From Sclerurus mexicanus (taxonomy: Eukaryota > Chordata > Aves > Passeriformes > Furnariidae): a DNA stretch of 64,000 nucleotides. The translations under genes and the position numbers were made by a program. Location: NCBI GenBank assembly GCA_013396755.1, contig VWZF01002630.1, positions 372,001-436,000 on the forward strand, given 5' to 3'. Shown in pieces: positions 1-13,194 of this stretch (position 1 is the first letter of the stretch; each line of letters begins with the position of its first letter). The notes beneath the pieces are model-generated. The model had not been told where the DNA came from, made no database searches, and worked only from the letters and a program-made list of their open reading frames with translations.

Positions 1-3000
1 CTGCTGGAAGGGTTGCACAGCATTGTATGAGCAGACCAGGGAGTTCCTGAGCTGATGACAATTTCCTAATTCAAAAGCTAGAAGGACCAAGCCTGGCTAA
101 TGCTTTGCTTGACTGAGGACTCGCTAGAAGGGAAGAATTGGTGGTAGAACTCTCCAACACACATTTTGCTATGAATAGCACATTAAAAAACATGCATGAG
201 AGTAGGACTGGAGCTTTGGCAAATGAACCTCAAGTACTTAGCAGCCTTTTTATATGGTTATAAATAATTAATCCTGCAGAACAGTGACAACACTGCAAAA
301 GCCAGTCAATAACATTTTCTTTTCCAAAAGGTCAGGTGGATTAAAAAAATAAAAAGGGAGAAAAACAGTGTTAAGGCAACAGTTCTGGGTTTTTTTACAA
401 ATAAATTGGTAAAGAAGTGACTGGTTTTGCATAGTGCTTCCTAAACTGGGATATGTGCTTCAATTCCAGTGAAACCACCATAGAGCTGGATGTTAGTGAA
501 GCATCTTGCCTCAGGATTTCCCTGCGTAGGGACAGGGTCGGGGCCATGTGAGTTTCCCTCAGTACGGGTGGAGGAGCTGAACAACAGGGCTGTGCTGCTC
601 TGGCCATGCCATGGTTCTTGTTGTGCCCTCTCCTCATTTCCTCCTGGCACTGCCTGGCTCTGCAGAAATGCAGTGTATCGTCACTGCTGTGCCACAGTGG
701 GAAGCCGTGGGTTTGCCAGTCCTAAAAGCTGCTGAACTTTGAAACCTGGCAGCACATACCTGGCCGTGGCGCCAGAAGCTCAACAGCTTAATGCCTCTCC
801 ACATCACTGAACACCATAATTCCCATCCTAATTATGACCTGGTCATTGTGCAGAGAAAGAAAGCACAGTCAGACACAGTCCAGTTGTAATCCCTTAACTG
901 CTGCTCAAATGAGCTGTCCTTGTGCTGTCTAATGTTGCCAGATTACAGTAGGCAGGGAAAAGCAGTGGAAAATTATCAATCTCTATGTGACCTACAAAAA
1001 AGTCCTGCATGTTGAAAATCCCCCATGGAATAACTCAGCTCACTCAGAATGGTTAAGGCCCATAATTTTTTAAAAGTGAACAGGACAGTCTTCTGTTGTG
1101 CTCCTCTGCTGCCATAACCTACAGGTCTATGAGCTCCAGCAATGTGCATAGAATGGCACAGAGCGGGCATGGTTGATGATCCTGCTGTCTCAGAGTGATT
1201 TTAGCACAGGGAGGATGCAGTGTAGTACCAGTGCTTTCAAGGAAAGCTGGCTGGCATGTTGGCTTATCAGCACCTGACACCTGGGTATAATCACAGAGGG
1301 ACAACTTAAATGGTGACCTCCACAGCAGTGCAGGTGTGACAGGCTTTTGCAGCCTCCTCAGACTGAGCAAAAGTAAAGTCTTTTTAAGAAAAGTAGAGCA
1401 GGACATGATTTTAGATAGAATATCATGTTACATTTTCTTCGTGAACATGGGTGTTTCTACCCTCCAGAAAATACTTTGTCTCCCAAACTCCCTCAGCTTG
1501 TATGATAGTTGGCAAAATGGGTTAAGGAGCCTAAATTTCTGTGACAGTTAAAATACAAGAACCTGAATAATTTATGCAGCTTCACGCCAAGTTGAGGTAA
1601 ACATGAGCCACTGTGCTGCAGCCAGAGTTCCTTGAAATGTGTACCTCAGCTTTGGGTGTTTTAGGTTGATTTTATTCAAGAAACACAGGAAGAGAAGCAG
1701 AGGCATATGAGAAAGCATGCCTGAAATCTCTTTTAATTGAAGGTGACATGAGCTGAAATAATAATGAATCCCAGCACCTGTGTTAGATGCATTAGTCCTG
1801 TGTGTGCCTAACGTGTTCTGCACACACACCAAACATCTTGGAGTGGTGGCACCGTATCTCCTTTGCACCTTTCTGCCTACCATGAGAGCACTCTGGAAGG
1901 TGCTGTGAGCATTGCCTGGGATGGAATGGCTGGGGGCAGAAACAGTGTCAGAGTCAACAGGTATTTCAGAATTTGCTTCTAGGATATAGTGAAAAACTCA
2001 CTCAGGCCTGCAGTGAGGTGAGCTTCAGGAACCCTTAGTGAGCCTCCCCTTCCCACTGCTGCAGCGATTTACAAGCCACAGTCATGTCAGACATGGGATA
2101 TGCTTGCATCATGTTCCACGCACAGCATCCCTGGAAAGATTAAAAATGTAGCAAACCATAAATATTTGAAATCCCCTGGAGCTGGCATATGTACTGTCTT
2201 TAAGCAGACCTTTTTGATCTGGTATCTGTTTTTTCTGTAACAGCAACACACCTCTTGCAAGATTCTCTTTTTTTTCCTTTTTCTTCCATTTCCTTTCTCT
2301 GGCAACAGAAAGTTTTGCATTGCTCTGGCATTGCAGGAACAGAAAGTCATAAATTCCATCTGTCCAGCTGCATAGACAGGAAGGAAAGTTTCAGCCTCTC
2401 CTGACCACTGCGCCACCACTTTCTGTGTTTCTTCTAGTCTGGATTTTGCCTAAGTGTGTGGTGATATGATGGCATGAAGGACAGCAATGTAGCAAGGTTA
2501 CCCTCTGCATCTGCACAGGAACAGGTCTAAAATGAGAAGACTTCCTTTTGCTGAGCACTCAGGAGCTGTAGGACAGCATGTTATCTGTAGTGCGAGGACA
2601 GGAGTCTGCTGTGCTGATCTGCTGTGAGCTGGAGACTGCAGCTACTGGGCTGCCCTGCCCCTGGGTCCTTCAGAAGGATGTGGGAATCTCTTCCCAGGGA
2701 CAGACTTTAATACAAGGGATTCTGTTAGGGGTTGTAGTGGAAGAAGCAGTTCTTAACTTTGCCATTCACTGAATTAATGGACACAAGTGGTACACATTGC
2801 AGCATTACTCAAAGCACTGTTTGAGCTTAAGTTGTTCTTGAACAGCCTGGGAAGACTGGCAAATGTTTCACGGCAGGGTAGACAGATATTTTCTTGAATT
2901 TTCTCTGACTAACGTTGGGAATGTAATCAGGCTATCTCCTATGTTCTGTGCATCTGCTCTAATAAGCACTCTCCTGTCTGTCGAAGAGAAGAGCCAGGAA

Positions 3001-6000
3001 CAGCACCAAAAGAAATTCCCACTTGCATCCAAATGAGTGTTGCCTGGGGGAAGGAAGAACATATTCCTTCCCTTGACTTATAATGAGAGGGAAGAAACAA
3101 ATCAGAGTTTTGCAGTGAAGTAATACAATTTTTATCAGCCTAGGATTCCTTCAGTTACCCAGTATGACTATAGACAATGTTACCCCAGGGTGTCCCAGCA
3201 TTGTCCTGCAGCAATTTTCCCTCAGGAGCTGAACTCTGCAGACTTTGCTCTGCAAGATGTCTCACTGGAGCTGAAGATTGGCAGCTATAGTAATCTTCAT
3301 TAGCAGGCTCATTAGCCTTGGATATGAATCACCCTGTAGGGGGAGACAGTGGTTCTCCCTGGTAAAACATCTTATGTGATCAAAGACAGGAAATATCTCA
3401 CCCTCGTGTTCTTACAGTTAAGCTGAAATGCAATTATGTTCTTCCCGAGGCCAGGGAATAGAGAGATAATAGCAAGCACTGGCTTTCCCCTGATGAACTT
3501 CTTTTTTGAGCAATTTTTCAGAAGGGTTTCTTCACCCACCTTTGTGTGGATGATGCTGCAGACAAACCTCTTCAGGGTATCTCACAGTTTGGTGCTTTCT
3601 CAGTCTATTGCTATTTTTAGCCTGGTTTCCCAAGAAGCTAAGAACCACAATCATGTGCTCCCTCACCTTTGTTCTCTCAGTCCCCTGGATTTCCTGTAAT
3701 GGTCTCTGAATTAATTGACACATTTCAGCCATTCCAGACAGAAGAAATTATGGGTTTTTTGAGTAGACCGTTCAAAGGAGTGAGATTTGTGTGTTTCTGT
3801 TAACAAGGGCTGCTGCTGTCCTACTTCGGTCTAGATGGCTGGTCAGCACATCCACAGGCCTGACACAGACACAACATGGTCTGTTGATTGCCTTTATACA
3901 AGTGACATGGAAAAGAAAAGCAGGGGAAGACTTCAGAGAAAGAAGTATATGTGAGGGACAATTGTGAGGGAGAACTGGGCTTCTTAAGGCCAATAGAGAT
4001 ACAGGACACTGATCCATTGGAGAAAGAGTTTTATTTGTTTCCAAAATCTACTCTACTGCTGATGGTGGTAGAAAGGATTTCTGCTGTTAAAAGATGTCCT
4101 AAGGACACTGTTCAATGTCACACTGGGCATCAAAGACACCAAATATACTCCCCACTTACCTCTCGCTTTTAACCCAGGTAGGAGAAAGACCCGTTGCTCA
4201 TCATCAGCTTAGCTCCTTCAGAGACTTATCTAAACTGTACCTTCTATAATTACCAAACTTTCCTTGCAGACATCTGTTGAGAAGATCTTCAAATGCTTCT
4301 TGTTTAGCTATGTATAGCCCTGCACTTGCATGCATTGCTAACAGAGACACCTCTCATCTGCAGGCCAGCAAATTGCATTGACCCACTCACCAATGAGCAA
4401 TGAATTCTCTTTCTTGTCTCTCCTTACAAAGCAAGAGTTGGACCTTCAAATAAATCCTCTGTTCAACTTGCACTTTTTTCAACCTTCTAAGAGCTTTGTA
4501 ATCAAGATCTGATTTTGGCTCAGGGCTTATTTGAAGTTGCAAACCTGTTTGAGCATGTGAGGAAGTTGTGGTATTTCAAGAGGATGAGAATTGCTGTTTC
4601 TTTGGCCTTTTGAAGTACTGCTAATAGAAGAGGCTATGTGACTCCAACACATACGGAGTTAATTGAAAACCTGGCTGTCTGCTCTTGGCTATTATGACAG
4701 GCTGAATTGCATGTCATTCAGCCAGAGCATCCTGAGGCCTCTCCTGATGCTTCTTACCCCCATCAGTTTGGATTTCCAAGATAGCAGTTGGAGGGAAGAC
4801 AAAATTTTCATGTCTCTGGGCAGCAAATGCAATATTCATTTTGCATAGATATATTATGTGTCTGGAAAACGTATCACTCCTACATCCACTGTATAACCAA
4901 AGCTGGCCAGTGCGGATGGTGCCTTGCTGTACTCTGCACTGGTGGTTGTCACTGGGAATAGTATTGCCAGATGTACTGGCAGAACATCAGCTATTCCCTG
5001 TAAGTGGCCAAATGCCCCAACTTGCCCACTGTACTGCAGTGTGTGGGTGTTGTAACTGCAACGGCATCAGCCACCGTTGTGTCCCAGGTGACCAGGAGCT
5101 GCTTAAATCACGGCATTGAAATTCTATATTGTGGTTCATTACAATGAACTTTATTGATCCTGTCTACACTGAGGGCCTGATCCAGGCAAGCATCTGTGCA
5201 GGAACATTGCTCTGAGGCAGCAAGTGTGTGCTTTCACTTTGCTTTCAATTTGAAATGAAAAGTACATCCGCAGTACAAGTCCAAGTTACTTGCGTGGAAT
5301 GGGAATTGCATTCCCCTCGGAGTGCCAATTGCAGCAACATCATGTCAGTGTGGTACAGCATCAATGTATCCTGAGAGGAGAGACTTGAGTCAGCACTGAA
5401 AGGATTGAGGAGCACCTGCACACTCTATTACAACATTTCAGTCAAAGGGAGGTGGGAGTGGGGAAGCAGCAAGCTTCCCGCTGGTGGGTGATGATATTCA
5501 GCTACGGGGGATCATTTCTGATCTGCAGGGACATGCTGATTGTGCTGGAGGGAACTCCATGACTGTTCTGATTCAACTACATTGTTAGTTGTATCTGACA
5601 AACACGATTTTTGCCAGGTTCTGAGCATGATACAGTTGAAAATGGAATTGTCAGTGCCCTGAACTTGTTTCTCACCTCCATAGGCAGCAATAGGTCATCA
5701 AAGCCTCCCACCCACCACATCCCCACCCCTAATTTATTCTCATTTACCACCCTTTTGGGTGTAGTTGTAGATAATTTTGGAGCACATGACAAGCCCGGAA
5801 CCTTGCTTGCAAGTGTGAGAAAATTCTCAATTTACAACTGTGTGGGATATTTTTCAGGCTGCATGTAGGTTTGAATGTTACTTCAGTGGATATTTTAATT
5901 AGGCTAAATCCATCCAGAAACCTTGTGCTGAGACACTCCTGTCACTGTAGGTTAAGGTCAATGTCATTAACCACAGCTGGGAAAGAAAACCCCTTCATTT

Positions 6001-6844
6001 TAGGAAAAGGGTATTTGACAATTCTTGAGAGGTGATGTGGTGGGCAGATGCATCTGAACTTTCCTGTGTGTCCAGTGACACAGCCCAAGCTAATGCAGTA
6101 CTGAGCAAGTAGCCCTGTGCTGGCATTAACTGCAGAAGTGGGTATGTTTTGGTGATCTCTAATCTGAAGTGTCACAGGACACAGCAATATCTGCAACATT
6201 GACAAGTGCATTTTGCTCTGCTTTTATCCCAGGCTGTTTTTTTTATTTGCAGTTGTGTTTTACTGGGATCCATGTTTTGTGTTGTGACCATTTCATGTGT
6301 AGACTTTTGAGCTCTAATTTGAAGCTGTCTCTTTCCCTGGGTCCTGTTTCACTCACTGTCGCACCTGCTTTGATGTATTAAGCCATCACTTGTTGTGTGC
6401 GTGCTTTTTAATCCTTTTAATTCCTTTGATTGCTAGATGTTGAAAGACAAAAGGAATAAATAACTGGAACAAAGACTGAAACGTGTGCACGAAGCATGTT
6501 TCCTCCTCCTGAGGCTGAGCTTGTTTTGTTTTTACTGACAGAATAGTCCAGTTCACTTAATCATCTTTTTCGACTGGGAGATGCAAAAAAGGAGGGATTT
6601 TCTTCAGTGAGGTTCAGTGGTTGAGGTGTTCAGGGAGCCAGTAAAACTGTTGTCTGCCTTTACACTTCTTAATGTACTTGCTAATTAAAGAAAAATTCAA
6701 AACACGCCCCTGAAATCAAATCAGGGGTATTGCCTTTATATCCATAGGAAAGCTGTTTTTCCTTTGGTGAAGGAAACCAGGCTGGGCAATTATTGCTTTG
6801 AATAGCTTTTCCCCCTAAAATGGTGGAGGGATCAGTAATCCAGT
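1..6844. other. Unique non-coding DNA, no gene recognised
   Basis: I see no recognisable exon, RNA gene or interspersed repeat here. Open frames on both strands stay under about 110 codons and resemble no family I know. Composition is mixed (roughly 40-45% GC by eye), CpG is scarce, and T-rich runs such as the one near 2270-2283 are short. It is most likely intergenic or intronic sequence of a vertebrate genome. A short or divergent exon could be missed by reading alone. Confidence 0.6.
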
Positions 6845-7362
6845 TAAAGAAAACCTACACCTATGTACACAGTGTGGACAACAAACAGGATGAGCTGGAA
6901 GCAGCTGTGCAGCTGGAAAACTATGATGCATCTGGCATCATTGTGGGATGACTGGCAGAACTGGAGTGTTGCAGTGGATGGCTGTAAAGTCTTCTGAAGG
7001 GATAGGCAAGGAAGGAGAAGCAGTATCCCTGTATATTAGGGAGTGTTTTGATCATCTAGAGTTTAATGATGAGGACAATAGGATGGAGTGTTTATGGGTA
7101 AGAATCAGGGCAAGGCCAACAAGGAAGATACCCTTAGGGATCACCCAACCAGGATAAAGAGGCAGATGAAATATTCCATAAGCAGCTAGAAGAAAGGGTT
7201 GTCCAGGAAAATGGTTGTTACCATCGCTGGTGGTGTTTAAAAGGCATGTAGATGTGGCACTTGGTGACATAGGTTAGTGGTGGACTTGGCAGTGCTGGTT
7301 AATGGTTGGACTTGATGGCCTTAAAGGTAATTTCCAATCTTAATGAGTCTATGATTCTATGA
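6845..7362 (+). mobile_element. CR1 LINE, internally deleted (endonuclease segment joined to 3' end)
   Basis: This is a degraded CR1 (chicken repeat 1) non-LTR retrotransposon. Positions 6845 to about 7193 match the N-terminal part of the CR1 ORF2 apurinic/apyrimidinic endonuclease. The frame reads NKQDELEAAVQLENYD from 6889, then shifts, and the piece LYIRECFDHLE is recognisable at about 7030-7062, followed by a CLWVRI-like stretch and a degraded PPNQDEEADE-type stretch. From about 7193 the sequence is the CR1 3' end: the GGGTTGTC segment, then GTGGTGGACTTGGCAGTGCT and GGTTGGACTTGATGGCCTTA, ending in the TCTATGATTCTATGA tail at 7348-7362. The rest of the endonuclease domain and the whole reverse transcriptase domain are absent. 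A stop and frameshifts show the copy is dead. Family assignment is from remembered consensus and the exact 5' limit is uncertain. Confidence 0.88.
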
Positions 7363-10300
7363 ATGCAGAGTAGAGACAATGGCTCATCCAAATATCAGAG
7401 TCTTTCACCATTCAACCTCCAGCTGGGAGGTGAGTATGCTCTGTCACTTGCATTCACAAACATTTACAGGGAATTTCTGGCTGGCCCAGACTGGAATAAC
7501 ATGGTGGAATTAAAGTAAATTTGTGCTGTCCATATGGACTGAGGGGTTTGGGTCCAGAACAGGCTCAAAACTTAGAAAGATGAGTGAAAAGTAGTTTTGT
7601 CATTCCAAGGGTCTTGTTGATGAGCAAGGTTTTCTATTTACTCCTAAGAATCTGAAGTTAATGATCATCATATTGATAATAAAGCACTTGTTGCCGCACG
7701 TGCCTTGTGCTGGTGTTGTCCCCTTTCTCACCTGCAAAGCCCCAGGTATCCTGGCAGGGTGATGTATGTTGCTGCAGCTCCCTGCATTTCTGTCCTGAAA
7801 ATGGAAAGGGATTATTTTTGTATGCTTTCGAATGTGTGAACATTTCTAATTTTCTTGCCTGCTCCTGGGGCTTTAGCTTTGTTAACATTTTGGAAATGAA
7901 GCTGTGCCTTATGAAAAATCTTTTCACAAAAAAAGCATTCGAGCAATCAGTGCAGAGCAAGCAAAGTCCTGTAACTTCAGAGTAACTATGTCGCCTTAGT
8001 CATTTTTTCCATTTAATGGCACTGCATCCCCTGATCACCTCACACGTTCACTTCAGTGGGAACAGTCGAGTGGGAGCTCCAAAATTCAAATTATGTTGGA
8101 TGTGTTCCTTTGTTCCTTTTGAAGAGAGGTATAAAAGGCCAGGCTGTGAAATTTTAAGACTGCATTTTTTTTGTACTTAAAAATGTATTTATTACCTCAT
8201 GTCTTAATCTTCCTGTTGCTTTACTTTGTGCCCACCTATAAAAAGGATCATAGTATGTCGCAGCAGTAAGAGAGAAGAGGGAATCCATTTTCTATCCCGT
8301 GCTCTGAGGAGGATAAGTGTCTGATCATCTCTTGAAGAAAAATGGCTATGATCCAAGACCCTAGAGAGCTCAGCAGCATGGTCTAGGAGATATTCCCAGC
8401 TCCTCCTAGGAGCAGCAACTATCCCCCACCTTTGCATGTGACTTTCCTGCATCCCTGTTTGCAATGAATTCTGGGCTCAGCAGCACCTTTAAGACACTGG
8501 CAGAGCAGGATATTTTCATCAGTGCCACACACATCCTCTGACCCCACATTGCCACAGCACTGCCATGTGGCTTGGCATAGCAAATGTTAGGATTGTGTCC
8601 AGGGGGTTAAAACTCACCCTTTCAGGCTAGCTTGTGTCTAGTCTTCCAGTTGGTCTCACAGTCCTGCTTCTGCATCATGCATCCCTCCAATATAACCTGG
8701 TGTAAAGAATGAGAATGAGTATTACTTTTCTAAATTCATGCACTCAAAACCTATTTTTGCAATTTCTTCTTAATGTGAGTTATGCTCCTTCTCAGGTGCT
8801 TGTGCAACCCAGAATGCTTGCTTAGAGAAGCCCATCTCCCTGATTCTTGTGGTACTTTTGCTTTTCTCATGATGGTATTTTTCTTCAAGCCAAAAAGTAC
8901 AAGTAATGAAAGGTATGAGCCTTGTTCCTTCAAGGGAGTCAAAGTCTGGAGGGCAGGCATGGAGAACTGGGCCCTGTATAGTTCTATAGGTTGTTCGGCT
9001 CTAGAGGAAAGTATTTAATCTTTTTCATTTGTTTAGTGATAACTTAATAGGCAAATGACAACACTAGAGAAATAACATCATCTTTGATATTAGAAAGAGT
9101 TGTTGCAATCTATTTAGTAAAGACATAAACATTTTTAATTAATAAAGTGTTCTTCAAAAATGCATTATTTACTGGTTTGAATAGTAATGAGAAAACAATT
9201 TATCTTATTTAGTGAACAACTTTAAAGCATTTTTGACAGAGAGAGCAACAGACTGCTCCCTTTGGCATTTTTCTTCTCCTCCTGTTGGTACTTGCATATA
9301 AAACCAAACACAAAAAAATGGTGAAACACTGTAAGACTAAAGCTGTGGAGTGCTTTCCAGGATTTGGGCCATGAAGTCAGGTTTAACTCACCCCAGTTAT
9401 CTGGGGAATACGTTACTCTGACCCAGACAAGGCTCTATCAAAATGTATTGCTGAAGAAATAAGAACAGTTGCCATAGTTGAAATGTCACCTCTTGGTAAC
9501 CTCAGTTTATTCAGGGAACAAAATGATCTCTCAGAACAAACCTGTCCTGATAATCTCTGGAGAAATCCCTCCATAAGACTATTTAAAGGTTATCTGCAAT
9601 TTGGCTGGAAAATAGAGTCAAAGCTGTTGACATGACTCTGTACAATCCCAGAAAGTTCAATGTGTTTTTGAGTTGTCAAGTACAGAGATTTTGGCCTGCT
9701 TAGAGCTATGGCAAATACTCCTGAGGATTCTTGTCAGAATTTAGAAATGTATTGATCAGGGTGAGTAAGAGGAAAAGAATAAAAACACAACGTGAAGCAT
9801 CCTGAAACTGAAATGCAGAGGTGAAGCATCAAAATACAATCAAAACTTATCAAAGACCTTTTCTGACACTAAGAATATGTTAATTAGTGTATGTTAATTC
9901 TGTCAAGTGTTCCTTCACACTAGAGAGGAAAAGGTTAGATTTTTGCTGAATTGGAAGTCATTATTGGACTTACGTGTCTTGTTTTAGGCAATATGTGTAT
10001 ATGTCAAGTGGAACAAAGCTGAACCAGTAAAATGGGGAAGTGTGGCTTTTCATGATGCTTATGAAATAATCAGAAGCCAGACAGTCCCACCTGAGTGTTC
10101 AGATGGGTATGGGGGAGCCACAGGGATTATTTCCCTTGTCTTGAAAACTGTGTTGACATGTTGTTCAGATCTGTCTCATGCATCTTTCCTTCTCATCTCC
10201 TGCATGATGGGCTTGCTTAGCCTGATCATGCTGGGATGTGTGAGATGGTCCATTTCTTGCAAAGATAAAGGGAAAAGCTGAGCAGAAAATGTGAACAGGA

Positions 10301-10617
10301 TGAGGTACAGGAGGAGTGGACAGCAGAGCAGACCCACATGTATGAGGCTGGGAGAGTCTTTCTTCTCCACAGTGACCACTCACTAATAACTCAGTGGGCC
10401 TTTGAAACAGGGATTATAGAAAAGACAAGGCCAAGCTCTTCGCAGAAGTGCACAATCAATGGACAAGAGCCAGTGGGCACAAGTTGCAGCAAAGGAATTT
10501 CTGATTGTATATAAGGGAAAAAAAATTGATGTGAGTTTTTTGAAGTACAGAAACAGGGGCCCAGAGAGGTGTGGCTCTGCATCCTTGGAGCTTTCAGGAT
10601 TTGACTACAAAAGACCT
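7363..10617. other. Unique non-coding DNA
   Basis: I recognise no gene or repeat. Positions 9020-9240 are markedly AT-rich. A lone TATAAAAGG lies at 8130-8138 with no convincing transcription unit beside it. The 79-codon frame at 10042-10281 has a hydrophobic C-terminal half but matches no family I know and lacks other coding signs. Confidence 0.55.
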
Positions 10618-10717
10618 TCAGCAGCCTGATCTTGCTTTGAAGTTATCTCTGCAGGCAGTCGTACTAGGTGACCTACAGAGGTCCTTTCCAACCTAAATTA
10701 TTTTACAATTCTAAGAA
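10618..10717 (+). mobile_element. CR1 LINE 3' tail fragment
   Basis: This short CR1 3' end carries TATCTCTGCAGGCAGT, then TAGGTGACCTACAGAGGTCC and TTTCCAACCTAAATTATTTT, which is the usual order at the 3' terminus of avian CR1. The terminal ATTCTATG repeats have decayed to TTACAATTCTAAG. Only about 100 bases remain, as is common for 5'-truncated CR1 copies. No coding sequence is present. The 5' limit is approximate. Confidence 0.85.
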
Positions 10718-13029
10718 AATGAGGTTTATGTTTTATGAATAGGCACTGTATGGTACAGCAAACAAATACAACTAAAGAAGGAAAAGTTTTGGTTTTTTTA
10801 TTTTTTTAATTAAGCATTTATTTTCCCTTGCCAAGATTTGAGCACAAGATTTCCTTAGCAACACCAGAATGTGTTTTTTGGCAGAGAAGGGGTGGTGCAA
10901 AAGTACTGTTCCAGCACAGTGTAGGTACTTGGACCATCAGCAGGTGCAGTGTGAAAAGGCAGATCTCTGAACCCTAAGTTTGGCAGGTTTAAGTTTAGGA
11001 AAAAAAGAAAAGGAAACCATCTGTATCTCTAGTTCTGCTGAGACAGAGTTAAGCAACGAAGCAGTCACCTGAGCTTTTTCTTCTCATTTGAATGTTGACA
11101 AGGGCTAAGAATAATGTTATACCAAATGTTCTTGCAAAAATGGAGAAAATAGCTGCGGTCAAGGACCTGACCTGCATCTCAAATGCCCCTTCCTCCCTTG
11201 GTCAGCAGTCTCTAGGAAATGAGAAACTATCACTTTGGTGGCGTTTTCCCCAGCGGGCAGTCTTGCCTGTAAGCGATTTGTCATTTAGCACAGTTAAATG
11301 AGAGATCATGTTTTTGCTTTTTTCTCCTGTTAGCCAAGCTGTGATCCTGCTGCTGCAGCAGTGAGTGTTCTCCCCTCCCTCTCCTCTCTGTGCCTGCCAA
11401 ACACGCATGGGAACACTAGACCTGTCTGGCTGTACATAACGGCATGGAGTCCTGCTGTACTTTATAGCGTGAAATAGCCAGGGAATAATCAAGCACCAGG
11501 AACAGCTCCAACATCAGCTGAAGAAAATGATAGGAGACAAGGAAAATGACGTGAAGCTAAGCTCAGCAGTGTTCTGCAGTCCTTTGCTGTCTATGACCAT
11601 GTCTCCTCTGAAATAGTGTCTTCCCCTCTTCCATAGGATGGGGAGGAATCACACCAGCCCTTCTCCCTCGCGTAGGGCTGTGTAGTGCTGTGAGCCGATT
11701 GCATAAGGAGCAATTAGGTCAGACTTGCAATTGAGGGACGCCTTCTTTGAGCCTCTCAGGAGAAGTAAACAAGCCAAACCAGAGTGAGTAGATCCCCTAA
11801 ATTTGCGATAGTCCCTCCAGTGAGGGGAGGGACCAAGAGATAACTGCCCAGCTCCTGCTGGTGCCTTTTGTGATGAGAGGAGGAGGAGAGATGCTGACTG
11901 ATGACTATTCTGCCTTCACATGTAGTCCAGGACAGGCTCTGCACGTGGGGATAACAGAGCATACAATAACCATTTTCATGTAGCACAGGAGCCTGAATTA
12001 GTCTTGGAAATATGTACACCTGTCTCCAAACCTGTATGATCCTATTCTACTGTTCAAAAGGATTACCATTGCTGTAGAGGTCTACCTGCAGACAGATACT
12101 ACAGCTCTTTACCAGCTGCTTTAGACAAATCATAAACCTGTTCTCCTTATTTTCTCTTTCTGTCACCATATGCCTGCAAATGTACAATAAATAAACAAAT
12201 AAAAGAAGAATATGGCTGTTAGTCAAAAGAAAGCATCAAGGAGGTGAGAACATCTCTCTCTAGAATGACTAGTGCCTGGAAAATGAGCCTTGAGGGGAAA
12301 AAAATGAAGGGAAGTCATGGAAATGAACAACAGGAGAATGCTACAAAACGTTGTTGCTTCTCAGTAGAATTTTACCCATCAGCTTTGACATAAGTACCAT
12401 ATTCCGGCTGTAAAACATAATTAGAGCAGTGAATCAGAAAGGAGCTGTCCATCGAACAGCACAGTGTGTTCTCAGCCAAGGAGAGGGATGTGAAACTCAT
12501 GCAAATAAGGCTGAGTTCCCCTGCTTCCTCCTTAGGAAAGTGTGTGACACAATCAGCAAAAAAACATTTGCAGCGAACTGCAAATTTCACATGCTGTTTG
12601 GAGCTGGAATTCGTCTCTGAGCTCTGCATTACGTGGAGCAAGCTGCCTGCCTCCATCAGCTGCTGCTCTCTGAGCAGCCCTTGCAAAGTGCAACTGTTCC
12701 ACAGTGCTGCTCCTTGGCTCTATTTGAGGGGAAAGAAATGGCCAAACTCAACAAATTTGGATATGAGCTCGAAGTCTGTTCCAGGACATGGCAGGACAAG
12801 TCTTCCAGCTCAGTGTTGTGATTTCTTCTGATGTTTGCCAAGCTTGATTCAATAATCCATCATTTTATCAACTATGTTGTCTTTGTTCACAGAGAACTCA
12901 AAAGATGGGTCTTTTAAAGGGCCCGTTCAGAAAAAGCAGACTCTCTCCAATTTTGATTCCTTTAGGGTTTTATTTGTTTTTCGTTCATGCATATCAAAGG
13001 TACAGGTTTACCCCTGGAATTACAGGGAA
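10718..13029. other. Unique non-coding DNA
   Basis: I recognise no gene. A small AAAT/AAAC-rich simple stretch lies at 12187-12205. Overlapping frames of 60-121 codons on both strands at 12370-12840 are mutual shadows with no family resemblance. A T-rich run sits near 10793-10810, about 75 bases past the end of the CR1 fragment. Confidence 0.55.
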
Positions 13030-13194
13030 TCCTCAGTATGGGTGCAGCACACATCCCTGAAAGTGTTCAAGGCCAAGTTGAATGGGATTCTGAGCAACCT
13101 GGTCTAGTGGAAGCTGTCCCTGTCCACAGCAAGAGGGATTGGAACAAGATGATCTCTAAGGTCCCTTTCAACCCAAAGCATTCTATGATTCTAG
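13030..13194 (+). mobile_element. CR1 LINE 3' end fragment
   Basis: This is a recognisable avian CR1 3' end. It contains ACATCCCTGAAAGTGTTCAA, GGCCAAGTTGAATGGGATTC, GAGCAACCTGGTCTAGTGGA, then GGGATTGGAACAAGATGATC and TAAGGTCCCTTTCAACCCAA, and it closes with GCATTCTATGATTCTA at 13179-13194. Only the end of ORF2 and the 3' untranslated region remain, so it is a 5'-truncated dead copy. Its subfamily tail differs from the CR1 at 6845-7362, which shows at least two separate CR1 lineages in this window. Confidence 0.93.

Noticed and set aside
8130..8138. TATAAAAGG, a good TATA-box match
   Set aside because: A lone TATA word is common by chance. No initiator, CpG island or gene follows it.
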